A stretch of DNA of 64,000 nucleotides, taken from the NCBI GenBank assembly GCA_038502055.1, contig JAXRKN010000008.1, positions 62,001 to 126,000 on the forward strand, written 5' to 3'. Origin of the DNA: Tanytarsus gracilentus. Taxonomy: Eukaryota; Arthropoda; Insecta; Diptera; Chironomidae. The position numbers and the translations under genes are program-made. Every line of letters begins with the position of its first letter. Positions within the stretch are counted from its first letter, which is position 1. Shown here one piece after another: positions 1 to 11,800 of this stretch. The notes beneath the pieces are model-generated. The model was not told the DNA's origin and did not search any database. It worked only from the letters and a program-made list of their open reading frames with translations.

Positions 1-817
1 GACGTGAAAATTTGTTATCCATGAGAAGGAGCAGAACTTTTTATAATTTTTTCATTTCACACTGTGGCTGTGCTATGACGACCTTGGAAGTCTTTGAAAA
101 TGTGAATTGAAAAACATTTTTCCTGGACTTTTAGAATTAATTTATTTAAATGAGTTATTTTCATTTTAATAATAACCGAATCGTATTTTCAAGGAATGGT
201 AAACAAAGTCCCATTGAGCTTGAATCTATCACAATTAATGAAGGAAAGTAAAAAAAGTTTTTCTGTCACATTATTTGCTAAAAACGTTTTTCTCTTTCCT
301 TTATTTGTTATTTCGAGAGAGAAAAAGGTTCAAATTTCTGAATATAAATTTGAATTTTTTCTTAGGTTGAAACAAAATATTTCAAACAATAAGCTTTTAA
401 TTACAAAAAACTGTTGAGGTTTTTACTTGAGTTTAATAATGTGGAATATTTTCTCTCTTTTTGTGTGTGTGGGTATGATGTAGCTATAGTTGGGGTTGAA
501 AAAAGTTTATCAGGGATACTTTTCAGATAATAGAGAGATCATGAACCCTTAAATGTGTTCTCATCAGAGATGGGAATGTCTTCTTTGTGCTTTTAATAGA
601 ATTTCAAACTTGCTCAAAAAATTTCTTCTTCCCAGAAATAAATATCTTGAGTAAATAAAACAATTTTCACGCCCTTAAACTTAACAGTGCAGACGTGGCG
701 TTGTATAATTTAAAAATCAAACAAACATAAATTTTCGATGAGATGATACAACAATTTAATTTGAATAAATTTCTGTTTTATTTTATGGCTCGGATAATTC
801 TTAAATTCGCTCTTTAG
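1..817. other. AT-rich non-coding sequence at the left edge
   Basis: I see no convincing coding sequence here; the open frames are short and have low-complexity composition. A lone copy of a hAT-like terminal motif (CAGAGATGGGAA) lies near 566-577 without a matching inverted end. The segment probably belongs to an intron of the gene whose exon follows at 818, because that exon begins with a splice acceptor (ctttag) and so must have an upstream exon outside the window or unrecognised here. Confidence 0.5.
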
Positions 818-969
818 ACGATCTTGCCCTCAGACGACTTTATATCGAACTCAAATCCTTTGCATCGGCAAGGTCTTCGAATGCCTGATATAACACAAAG
901 CACACTTGGCCGATCCAATGGCGATGGAGAGCAGGAACCTCGAAAGAGAAGTGTTGCATTTCGCGATGA
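818..969 (+). CDS. Partial exon resembling the C-terminal tail of a GPR158-type receptor (frame-broken)
   Basis: The exon is bounded by a plausible acceptor (ctttag) and donor (GATGAT then gtaaag). One frame reads ALRRLYIELK at about 829-858. The next frame, open from 818 to the donor, reads RMPDITQSTLGR at about 878-913 and ends RKRSVAFRDD. From memory, vertebrate GPR158 has a cytoplasmic helix ALRKLYAQLE followed by a short RITEIPET stretch, so the two pieces look like parts of one tail separated by a +1 frame shift near 860-885. RKRS is a possible basophilic kinase site. The receptor starting at 5649 has its own tail helix, so this exon would be the end of an upstream tandem paralogue. The family match rests on two short stretches. 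The alternative is an unrelated exon read only in the second frame. Confidence 0.42.
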
Positions 970-1617
970 TGTAAAGTGCGAGAAATAATTTTTTACTTGC
1001 TTTCTTCATCATAAACACACATACACAAAGTATGTCAAGGACATAAAGAGATCATAAAATTGGATTTGTGTTGGCAAAAGCATAATGAAACGAGACTTAA
1101 TACTCATACGAGTATTCACTTAGGCGATAGAGCAAATCATCCACTCTTGATTGATGTTTTAAAAAATTCAATTCTTATTGAAAAGCTTTCGAAAAATAAG
1201 ATTTTCACACCACACGTCTTTTCATGTTTCACGTGTGTTTTTTGTAGTGTGGCATTTAAGTGTGATCGAAAAAATTATAAATATTTGTTTAATGCCTTTC
1301 ATGAAAACCAGTCAATTTTATCAAGCAAAAGGAGGACTTTTTAAATTTCACAACAATATATTTAATTAAAAATAAAGGTTTGGTAAAATTAACCATATAA
1401 AGCTTCAGTAATTTATAACGCTCTAACAAGAAACCAAGTTTTTCCTTGTCTAAAAAATTCAATCATATTTTTAGCGTAAATATCCGTGAAAGAAATATTC
1501 CACAATCAAATAAAACTTTCCTTAAAAGCTTCCTCTCGTTTTATTACTAATTCATGAGTTCATCATGAATGACGAGTCCGGAGGCGGTTCATTTTCTGGA
1601 AAATTATAGGTTCTTAT
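970..1617. other. Non-coding spacer after the tail-like exon
   Basis: No supported gene. The exon at 818-969 ends in a donor, so at least the first part should be intron, but I could not identify the next exon. The short open frame at 1060-1344 has no recognisable motif and ordinary AT-rich composition. Confidence 0.4.
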
Positions 1618-1715
1618 CAGAGATGGGAGATTTAATTTTGGGAAATTACATGAATTTTGTAAGAATTTTTTGGAATGGAATTTTAATTCGATTACATTTT
1701 AATTGCCCATCTCTG
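1618..1715. mobile_element. 98-bp hAT-type MITE
   Basis: The left end reads CAGAGATGGG and the right end CCCATCTCTG, a perfect 10-bp terminal inverted repeat. CAGAGATGGGC-type ends are typical of insect hAT elements. The flanks carry an almost perfect 8-bp target duplication, gttcttat (1610-1617) and gttcttaa (1716-1723), 7 of 8 identical; 8 bp is the hAT rule. It has no coding capacity, so it is a non-autonomous miniature element. Confidence 0.8.
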
Positions 1716-1723
1716 GTTCTTAA

Positions 1724-2571
1724 TGTGTGCGAGTGAATTTTCATAGCACTATTTATAAATTTTATTTTGTGGGCAATGTTGATTTTTTTGTTTATGATCT
1801 ATGATGTGAGGTTTGATAGCAGTCATGATAGAGACAGAAAGTGCGCGTCGCTTTTTAATGGCAATTTTGTTATTTTTTGCTCCCTCTTTTAACAAGCGAC
1901 AAGTACTGTGAGTATAGTTAAATAAAATTACTAAGTTCCACACAATTCTCGTGTCATATCTAAAATTTTTTCCATCAACAACATCTTGCATCTTCGATGA
2001 GAGAGAAAAATTTCAATTTCATCCCTGTGGCGTGTACGCGATGAGAGATGTCAAGCACTCGCTGTGATTTGCTCGTCATAGAGTTAACTGCAATGGGTGA
2101 TGGCAAAAATATGAAATGTTGATTATCATAAATATTTCATTTCCCATGCTAAAAACATTAATGACATAATTTGAAAAAAATACCCGCGTGAATGATGATG
2201 AGATTGGACAATACTAAACGGATGAGTTTTGACAAACCTCAAATGGGTTTTACATTTTTATTATTTTTCTCTTTTTACTAACTCCGCGAGAAAAAAATGC
2301 GTAGCGGAAGGAAGTGAGGAAAGGAAAAAATTCATAAATTCAGCGATTATGTATGCAATATAAATTGTGAATATTTTCAATGGACACGGTATGACAGCAT
2401 AACTTTAATGTTATATAAAAAAAGAAGAATAAAATTAATAATTTTAATTAACTCTTGATTCACATACTCAAAAATGCATGTTGGATTGTTCAAGTAATTT
2501 CTTCAACAGGGTAGACAAAGTAAATTTAAAAAAGTTGAGAAGAAACAAAATATTTTGAAGGAAGAAATTTT
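1724..2571. other. AT-rich intergenic sequence
   Basis: No gene, RNA gene or strong repeat was recognised. Open frames are short and show no protein-like composition. Confidence 0.5.
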
Positions 2572-2576
2572 TATTA

Positions 2577-4183
2577 GGGTCCCTGTACATAATTTCTTAG
2601 TAAACCGTGAAAATTAAATTTAAAACTGCAAATTCCTACTGATGGCACTGATGAAATTCAACAAAAATATATTTTTCGTGTGCTAATGTGTTTATCTTTA
2701 ATTCAAGACCTTTATCAAAATTTTGCGTTGCCACGTTCATCCTTAAAAATGTGTTTTTTCTTGCTCATAATTTCTTAGTTGATGTCCATAATTTCTTAGT
2801 AAATCTGCTCATAATTTCTTAGTAGAAAGTTAAATCAATTTTAGACTTGGAAGCAATAACCAAAAGGCATGTTATGCATATTTTAATTGTTGGAAAATAT
2901 ATCAAGATTTTAAGTAAAAATATTTCAGAGTTGTTAAATCAGCATGCAGCATGATATATGCTTAAACTTCATAAAATATCCCAGTTTTATGTGTAAATTA
3001 AATCAAAAGTCTTAAAAAGACCACAAGATTAATCACAATTGATACATAATTTTAAAAGCCATTTTAAGATTGTGATTCTTATCATAAATTAACACTTGCA
3101 GAAATAATTTTATGTCCAACACGCTGAAAAAAGGTCGAGCAAGATGAGAGAAAATTCATATAAAAATAATATCTCATTTTTAAGCATCAATGCATTAAAA
3201 GGTGAAATAAAATGAAAGTTTAAGTTAGGCAAAAAGCCTTTCCAGTTAAGCAATCAATTTTTACTATCAGGAACAACTCATTCAGTCGTGATTAAAGTTA
3301 GTAATAATTAATTTGGATCATGTTCCTGCCTAGTTATTGCATTTCATAATTGCAAATATTTAATCTTATAGTTCCGTTGATATCCATTTCCGATGAACTG
3401 GATCTTAGTTCCGCTGGCATCGCCTTTAGCACTTCCACTTCCCAAAATTTTAATTTTATTAGATTTTTTGTATTACTGAATTTATGTTAAACTGGTTCTC
3501 ATGTCCATGTCCAGCGCTGGATCTTAGTTCCGGCACTAATTTTTTTTAATTTTCATTGAACCTTGCACAACCTTGTCTATAAGCACTTACTGCACGTTCC
3601 TGTATCAAAAATGACAGTTCCACTTCCAAGACAGTGCTTGTTATCCTTGCAATTTCCTTCATATTTGTAGCAATACCTTAAAATACTTGTTTTAAATTAT
3701 TTTCAGCATGTTCACACCCAAAAATAGTTTTTATAGACAATTCAATAATTTTTTCATAAATTCCTAAGACTGCTTCACAAAATTTACTAAGAAATTATGA
3801 GAAACAACTAAGAAATTATAAGCACCTTTAAAAGATCATTTTAAGGATACGGCACCACTTTGGATGAACATCAAACTAATAATTTAAATCATTGATATTT
3901 AATTGACACAAAAAAATTTAATTCATAAATAATTAAGTGATTTTCTTAAAGAAAATCAATGAAATATGCGAAGGCTATCGATGTATGGAAAATCTTATTT
4001 AAAGCTTTTATGGCATTTAACGTCCTTAAAATTCTGTCGAACCTTTATGACAATGGTGTAGAATGATAAAACACGCAGATTAAACACTTGAAGTTAGGCA
4101 TTTGGATTTGAAGACAAAAAGTTATCGCAATATGAAATTTTACTAAGAAATTATGGTCACTAAGAAATTATGTACAGGGACCC
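2577..4183. mobile_element. 1.6-kb non-autonomous DNA transposon with TIRs and eight subterminal motifs
   Basis: The ends form a perfect 25-bp inverted repeat beginning GGGTCCCTGTACATAATTTC. Both flanks carry TATTA (2572-2576 and 4184-4188), so the target duplication is either TA, as for Tc1/mariner-like elements, or the 5-bp TATTA. A 13-bp motif, ATAATTTCTTAGT, which is also part of the TIR, occurs four times in direct orientation on the left (near 2588, 2766, 2787, 2810) and four times inverted on the right (near 3786, 3807, 4142, 4159). Such symmetric subterminal arrays are usually transposase-binding sites. The interior has no usable reading frame, so it would need a transposase from elsewhere. 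An internal phrase, ctggatcttagttccg, is also partly duplicated (about 3399-3414 and 3518-3533). The superfamily is uncertain. Confidence 0.82.
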
Positions 4184-4188
4184 TATTA

Positions 4189-5030
4189 AAAGTTTGAATC
4201 TTAAACCCTCCAAAATAGATAGGATCCCTTTTATATACGCAAAAATAAAAATGTTGAGCTTCACAAACAAAAGTTCACTCAAGCCAAAAATTGTTTTTCC
4301 CCTCTAGCACTGAAGTGTGTACGAAATCTGCACGAAGTGTGTACAATGAACAATGATGACATGACAATGAAATTTTTCTACTCAAATCTGTGGAATTTTT
4401 TAGTACATCTAGAATTTTTTTGACAAAGGGTAAAAACTCATGTTTAAAATTTTTTAACATTAATTATTTAAAAAAACATTGCAGTGCCCAACCTTTTCTG
4501 ATATTTTATGCATCTCGGCACTTGTTGTATGCTTGTCAGTTAGTCCACAAGCTCTCGTGATTGGAATCTCTCACCTTGTACAGACGCAGAAGCACATAAA
4601 AAGTTCGTCTTTAGGTTTCTTCACATTTAATTACAGTTGTGAGTCTCATCACATAACAATAAACGGGAAGTCATTTGAAGAAAGCGCTTTATCTACCTCT
4701 CTCTCAGCACCGCTGCTTATCATTCAACCATCACGCATCAACATTTGCTCTCGTTCGCTTGCTTACACTTTGTCTGCGAGCTTCATTTCTTCTTTATATT
4801 TTACTCATCACCCTTCACATACATGAAACATAAATTGCATGTTGTTAATCAGAAAATGAGAGCAGTGATGAATTCTTGATCTCGTATGAAAAAATTCTTA
4901 ACATTCATCCGGAGCTCGTGATGTGTATGTGAGATTGTAATAATTTTTATGGATTTGTCATAAAAGATATGCTTTCTATAGACATGATATCGGCAGAAAA
5001 GGAATTGACTTTTCATTATTCTTTCACAAG
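4189..5030. other. Intergenic sequence without a supported gene
   Basis: An open frame at 4479-4826 begins with a hydrophobic stretch but has no homologue I recognise, a low-complexity Ser-rich composition and no splice or promoter support. I do not call it a gene. Confidence 0.4.
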
Positions 5031-5286
5031 CAGGTTACAGGCCTGGTGTCGTTAAATGAATGCATCTAAGTGTTACGTTGCTTCGTTCACTCGTCGAACC
5101 TCCCGCTTTGTTTTCTTCGACTATAAAATAAAAGATCACGTGTTAACCAGACGAGGTGTCATCAAAGAGTTGGGTGTCTCCTTTGACTCGAATTGTAACT
5201 TTAATAGTCATGTCGATAGCATCTGCAAAAAATCAAGGTGGATGTTTGGTTTTGTCATTAGAAAATTCAATGATAATAAAAAATAA
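5031..5286 (+). pseudogene. Non-LTR retrotransposon reverse transcriptase fragment (dead)
   Basis: The translation contains LQAWCR, then a stop, then NASKCYVASFTRR, then KELGVSFDSNCNFNSHV and a SRWMFGFVIRKF-like end. This order (L..WC, ..SKC.V..F, LGV.FDS.L.F..H, ..M.GF..R) is the C-terminal part of reverse transcriptases from Jockey/CR1-type LINEs. About 80 codons remain. An in-frame TAA follows WCR, a few residues of the family pattern are missing there, and the frame ends after poly-Lys codons. The fragment lies just upstream of the first recognised exon of the GPR158-like receptor and is probably a 5'-truncated, decayed insertion on the same strand. Confidence 0.75.
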
Positions 5287-5648
5287 AAATAATTTATGCA
5301 CTGGTGTCTGATTTTTACGATTTTATGTTAACACACGGGTGCCATTAGCATTTAGTTTTGTCTCTCATCGTGTTTGCTTTTCTCTTTGGTCTGAAAAGAT
5401 TTTATTTGAATGAATAACTTAAAGTATTCGCTACATAAAATGGATAACCATTAATGCACAGATGCTGACGGTATATGATGGAAGGGGTGAAACTGTGTAA
5501 AGGAAATTTATCAATTCTAATAAAATTTTAGTTATATTGCGGTCACGCCCCACCCTTCCCGTGTTCAACTTTTACAGCAACTTTTTTCTCATAGTGAAAT
5601 GCTATGTCATTTTGACTAAGATCATATCCTCTTCTTCCACTCTCACAG

Positions 5649-5840
5649 GATTCATGATTTATCGAAATGAAATTCCATTCGACATCGAGAACATGGTGGT
5701 GTTCAATAAGCACCGGTTTGAGTCAGATGTTGATCCATCTGATTATGTTCAATATCTTAATGCCATCGTGGAATGGATGGAGTGGAAAGGCACTTTCGTC
5801 AAAATTCGATTTTCGTGATGATCCATCGGTAGCATCCAAG
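5649..5840 (+). other. Receptor exon with a one-base frame break
   Basis: From the acceptor (tctcacag) the exon reads F-M-I-Y-R-N..., continuing through SDYVQYLNAIVEWMEWK to about 5789, then meets TGA at 5816. One frame over, LSSKFDFRDDPSVASK runs from about 5793 to the donor (AAG then gtaaga) and joins in phase 0 to ESVESSLQIVHD at 6285. Both halves look like receptor sequence, so a single extra base around aaagg (5786-5790) breaks the exon. Consensus error and real frameshift cannot be told apart here. Confidence 0.65.
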
Positions 5841-8800
5841 GTAAGACTCGGTGTTCTTATGAATATATTTTGTGTGGGTGGCAATTTCAAAAGGTTGCGA
5901 AAATATTTTCTACATGGAAGTGAGGGAAAGAAAATTTTATCACGTAAAGCTGTGAGTTTGGATACCGAGATTATGGGTGATAGAGATGGGTCGATATTTT
6001 GAAATTATTAGCTCTCCTTTTCTTGGTAATTTGCTAAATTATGGCTTTTTAATGATGATCTAGTCAAGAGAATTTCATAATAAGCTTTTATAGATAATAG
6101 AATTAAAATTTTATACTTATGATTTAGGTGCACCATGAAAAACATTTTTTTCAAGCTTAAATTAGTCTTCATAATTTTCCAATACCGCACTAAACTCCAT
6201 CTCTATGACTTTTTAGGCCAACCAATAATTTATGAGAACAGAAAATTTTATATTGCAATATGTTTTTCTTTTCTCTCCTCACAGGAATCTGTTGAATCAT
6301 CCTTACAAATAGTTCATGATATTGCAACGGAAAATATTGGAACTTTATGTATAAGCAAACAATATAGTCCTCTGAAAATTCCATTAACTACTGCACGCTA
6401 CGATGGAGCAAGGCAAAAAACTGATTTGGCATCATCAATTTTACAGGATCTCGGCTTCAATCGACATAGCGGTGAGTTTAACTTTGTGACTCAATTTTTT
6501 ATTAGAACAGAAAAAAGTTTTATATTTTCCCTGACAACGGCGTTCTTACAAAAAATAAATAATTACAAAACTTTTCTTCTATTTGTGTCTCGAGTATAAT
6601 ATGCATATTATGTAACAGAATATTTTTTAAAATGTCGCAGGGGTTGGGTTACATATGAATGAACAGGAATGAACAAAAAGTTATTATGTTTGTTCATGAG
6701 TTTAGAAGTGCCTCGGATAGACATCATTTACATCAAACACTTGACAGTTCTTCTGGCCTTGGTGGGCTAACGGGTTTGAAAAATTTAAAACTATATTTTA
6801 TATTTCGAAGGATAAGCATTTTAGGAAAAAATTTATGCAACAGTCCCAAAGAACTTCCACTTTATCAAATATAATTGGATTACCGTAAAGAAAGTTTTTA
6901 GTCTTTAAAGATGGCTAAACTTGCGTAAATCTCAAATGCCTTCATTCACCAGAGCTCTCTGCAGAGAGAGAGAAACGGGGCTGATGGAAGGATTAGGTAA
7001 AGAGACATGGAAAAACCACAGCTGAAACTTTTTTATTTCTTATATTTTTTATCAATGCCACGATAGCAATACAAATTTTATGTACACAAGTTTTTTTATA
7101 GCTCATGTATGCATGCCGGGTTATTCAACTTTTCTTTCATCAAAGAAAATCCTCTTTACATTATTCGGTATTGAGTGAAGGATAAAAAGGAAGCTTTATA
7201 ATTTATATAATGTCTGCAGATATGCGAGAGAGACTCTGGATAATTGATGTCGATTTATGTTACTTTATCCGTAAATGAGAGGCTTTTGAGAGTGGCAATA
7301 AACACTACAATCTTACTAGCTTCGTTTAAATAAATTCTCAATGGAACCAAATATGATGATTTTCATTGCATTCTCATTAAATTGAACATTGTATGAGAAA
7401 TTTCACCCTACCAGCACAGGTTTTTCTGTCATACCTGTAAAATGTCATAGAATTGTCAACAAAATGTCTTAACATTTGCAATGTCATCAAATTGTCTAAG
7501 AATTGTCAAATGTGAATTGTCATCGATTTGTCATACCTATAAAATGTCATTGAAGTGTCATCAAAATGAAAACTTTAAATAATTTTTAGAAACTCCACAT
7601 AGAAATTTTCTAACCAACACCTCAAAAATAAAATCAAAATTTTCAAGTGGCAATTTTTTTCACCCACAAACCTCATTTTCGGCATCAAAAAGCTAAACAG
7701 ATAAACTTTGTAATTAGATTTGTGTTTCCGCCATGTCAAGAGTGAATGCGAACATAAATTAGTGATTCTACTTTTGATGATGTTCCTCCGAGGATAACGC
7801 AGAGAATTTGCAAGATTATCGCCGACATTCAGCTTGTCATCTTGCTGCAATATTAAATTTTCTATTTTTGTGTACAGATAAAAATGCTTTAAGCTCTCAA
7901 CTGAGACATATTAGATGAATGATCAATTCGAATGTTAAGATTTAACATGTACGTTAGATATAAAAACGAATGACTTGCGAACTTACGAATGACTTCACAT
8001 TAAATTTATTTTAAGTTTCCAATCAGCATTCAGTTGAAATTTATGTCGCTCATCGCAGAAAAGCGCGTCATTTGTTAGTGAAAATACCTGCAAATTACTT
8101 CACATTTTTCATGAACAATTTTTATTAGTCCTTGCACAGCGACGCGACGCGGTTCTTAGATAAATGAGAAAAATTTCGTCAATTTTTCATAACGTCCACG
8201 TGGTCGCATTATTATTATCATCCTACCCCTCCTTTTATATGTCCTAAAGCTCAACCGTACTTTATCATGTTAATGACTGCAAAGCGTCGACAGACATTTA
8301 TTCTCTTTCCAATTCAGCCACCATAAAAACTTTCCGTATAATTAATTTATTAAATTATTAAATCTAGCAACTTTTATTATCTTATGCGGAATACTTTACT
8401 ATGAAATTTGCTAAGTACTGAAATGTTCCGGCGTGCCGCAACTTTAAACACCGAAAAAGAAAAAGAGCAAAGTACTCAAAGTACACGATTGAATTTGTTT
8501 TTAAGGAAGAATAAATAATTCAGAAGGAAATTCCTCCTTCGTTATGTTCAAGCAACAAGGTACAATTTTAAACACAGTTTATTCAATTTATCATCGGCAT
8601 CTTTCGTAAAAGTGTTTCTGTTTTGTGTTTCAAAACAATCTTAAAATCAGCTTAAATTTAAAATTATTATCAAATTAATTAAGTCAAACATAATGAATTT
8701 AAGTTCTCCATCCGAGAGCGACCACTTTAGTCATACTTTGAAAATATGAATGTTAAAGCAATCCACTTTAAGTGCTGTACTTAGCACTCACGTCAAATAC

Positions 8801-11800
8801 TCCATATTCACAAGCAAAATGATGATGACTTCTCAAGAGTAAGCAATTGTTACTTGTTTTCTTCGAAAATATTTTTATTCTCTCCTATTGAGCACACATA
8901 AATCAATAATGCTCGATCTATTTTTATATAATCTAAAACAATTTTCCGCCTCAAGAACGTACAAAACCTCCTCGCATCATAGCTTTTATTGGGTTTTGTG
9001 TTACGCTCTCTCTCTCATTTACTACATGAACATTAACGAAGGCAATTGGCACTCTACAGAATTGAAAATTATCCAAAGAAATTCAATCGAAAGCTCCTCG
9101 AATTTAATTAGGAACACAGCGAACTTTACGTCTTGTTATTACTTATTCCCATCAAGATAAAATGGGGTGTTAATAAATTTAAGATGGCTGAAATTGAATA
9201 TTTAACGGCTTTTTTGCCTTTTTAGTTCTTTAATCTTTTTGTTCACTTTTATTTGCATATTTACAGTATTTTCTTGAATTGGCTTTCATTTATTTTAAAT
9301 CATTTCTCAATTTTATTTTCGGCGTGGCCTTCATTGATGATGAAGATAAAGGTACGGGCGTAGGATGAAAAATTTTATAGCTTTGAAGATAAATTTATTT
9401 AGTTACCATAATTAAATTCAAATTTTGTGAAAATAAACCATCAGAAAACATGGCTTTTAATGGAAAATTGTAGAAAGAGAATTTATAAGTAGACTTTTGG
9501 AGAAATTTCATCAAAGTTCAAAGGTTAAAGAAGAAGTGTTTAGCAACAGTGAAAACGCAAATAACACCCAAGCGTGTTGACATGTATGTTAAAATTCATT
9601 CTATTGAACATGCGTAATTTCTGCATTTTATGACTCAAGTTTAAAATTTTTTTAAAATTATCTTTTAACATGATGAATTTTGTAAAATTACTTTGTTCCT
9701 CCTCAAGTGCTCTTTTGAATTATTGAATCATATATTCTTGCAGCAAACATAAACCGATAAATAACTCAATCGCATTTACAATTTTATTACAGGCTTATTG
9801 GATGCGATTGCTCGAGGGTTGCTGTCAGATCCGAATGTAATAAATGCTCGCATTCTCGCAACAAACCTGTCAACTGGCTTTCTTAGTACATCAGTTTATT
9901 GGACGAAGGTAGGCAATCGAGAGCTTGGAGAGCCGCAGCGAAGAGAAGAGGATGGATTAACAGTTGGCAATAAACCATATACCGATTATCCTTGGTGAGT
10001 GATTAAAAATTTAATAGAATTAGTTTATCGAAGGAACGTGAAAATGCGATGGTTTATATCGATCGATTGACTGATAAATCATGAAGGAAGGGGAACTTAA
10101 TTGAAAATAGTCAAAGAGCTCAAAAAATTTAATTTTGAAAATTAAGAAAAATGTGTAAAAAAACAAAATTAAAGAATCAAAGTTCGAGTGTTCCACACCG
10201 TTTATATATTAAACGGCAGAAAATAAATAAAGTGTTGTGGGAATTTTTCCACATGCGAACGCTAACACTGTTATACAACTTGCACTAAAATGAGCATATG
10301 AATACTACCTGGAGACACTTGTTGCGTCAGCAGAGAGAGAGAAGTATCATTGTAAATTCATTGCGGTAGCTTCTCGCTCGAAACAATTAATTTTCACCCC
10401 AAAAGGGCGATGAAAAGAGCTCATGAATTGAAGTAATTACAATTTAATTTCTCTCCTTCAAGTCAACAGCGGCATTCAACCGAAATAATTTAATATTCAT
10501 CTTGACACCACTAAAGTGCTATGTCGTTTGCATTTTCATGAAGATTCCCCGCTAGACTACGGATACCGTTCACCCAGATTGGTATAAAACAGACTGAGTC
10601 TGGACAGTCATACACAAACAATGTACTGCCGACAGAAAGAACAATTGAGAGATAAGAGAGAAAGGGATGAAAATTTAAGGTGCACCGAATTCAAATATTT
10701 AAACCCGTTGCGAAAATAAAATTTACGCAATATTATTTGAAAAGTAATCAATCCCACAGAACAATTTTTCGTTGAATTAACATCGACGCCCTCGCTTCGT
10801 TCACTAAATTTCACAACTTCACAACTCAATTTGTACTAGAGATTATTGCGAATTTTCCGTTTCATGAGGAAAAGTTGCAATGATTTACATTCAATTCGCA
10901 CAATGAAATATACGCGCTGAAAAACATTTTCTAATCTTCGAATTTTATTTTCTCACTGTTCCCATACCATAAATCGATTTGCAATTTAAATTGGAAATGG
11001 AAAAAAAATTCAATCTAAATTTCACCACTTCAACATGCATCGATGCGAGAAACGATAATCATTTCGGATTTAATATCTTTATAGACTACGAGTAAATTTG
11101 ACAATAGGAAATGAAATTGAAGTGTTTGCTTCTACAGTAAAAAGTTGTTTGAGAAATGTTTCTTAATAGTTTTGATGTTTCTACCTAAGGGTTAAGAAAC
11201 CGCAAAAAAAATTTAATAGCCTAATAAAAAGTTCGGGTTTTGAAGAGAATCTTTAAGGAACTTTTGTAGGAAAATGCTTCGATTTCTTTTGGTTAGCCGA
11301 GTGAGCCTGCACTTGGCAAAAACTAAATTTGTTTGCATTTTTCTCATAAATAATTTTTTGTAATTTTATTTCTGAGTTGCAACTTATCTAAATCGAATTC
11401 GAATGGATCCAAATTTGAAAGAAAATATTCAAAAACGGATCCATCTACTCATGTATAAGTTGCCTTTCTTAATGTCTTTTCTTTCTTAATGTCGTAAATA
11501 GGTTTGAGGACTCAACATCGACGCCCTCACTTCGTTCACCAAAATTCGCAACTTCACCACTCAATTTGTCATTTAAAGGCTGGTGGACATACCCATATTA
11601 CTCGTGTACACAACGCAAGTGGATAATTTCATATAGCATAGCGATCACAAACCCCAAGCATCCAGAGTAAGCTTTAATGCACTTTTGTCACTTAATTAAC
11701 TGACCAATCATTTTTCTTTTCAGCCTTCGCGGATTTTTAAGTATCGATATCGACATATCGGGTCTATACATAAATCAATGTGATTTTCATAGCGACAGGG

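Noticed and set aside
4479..4826. 115-codon ORF starting with a hydrophobic, signal-like stretch
   Set aside because: No recognised family, Ser-rich low-complexity composition and no evidence of splicing to the receptor exon; I could not support it as the missing 5' exon.
5056..5286. 76-codon ORF considered as a host gene
   Set aside because: The order of motifs (SKC.V, LGV.FDS, ..H..) is that of a LINE reverse transcriptase, with a stop and missing residues just upstream.
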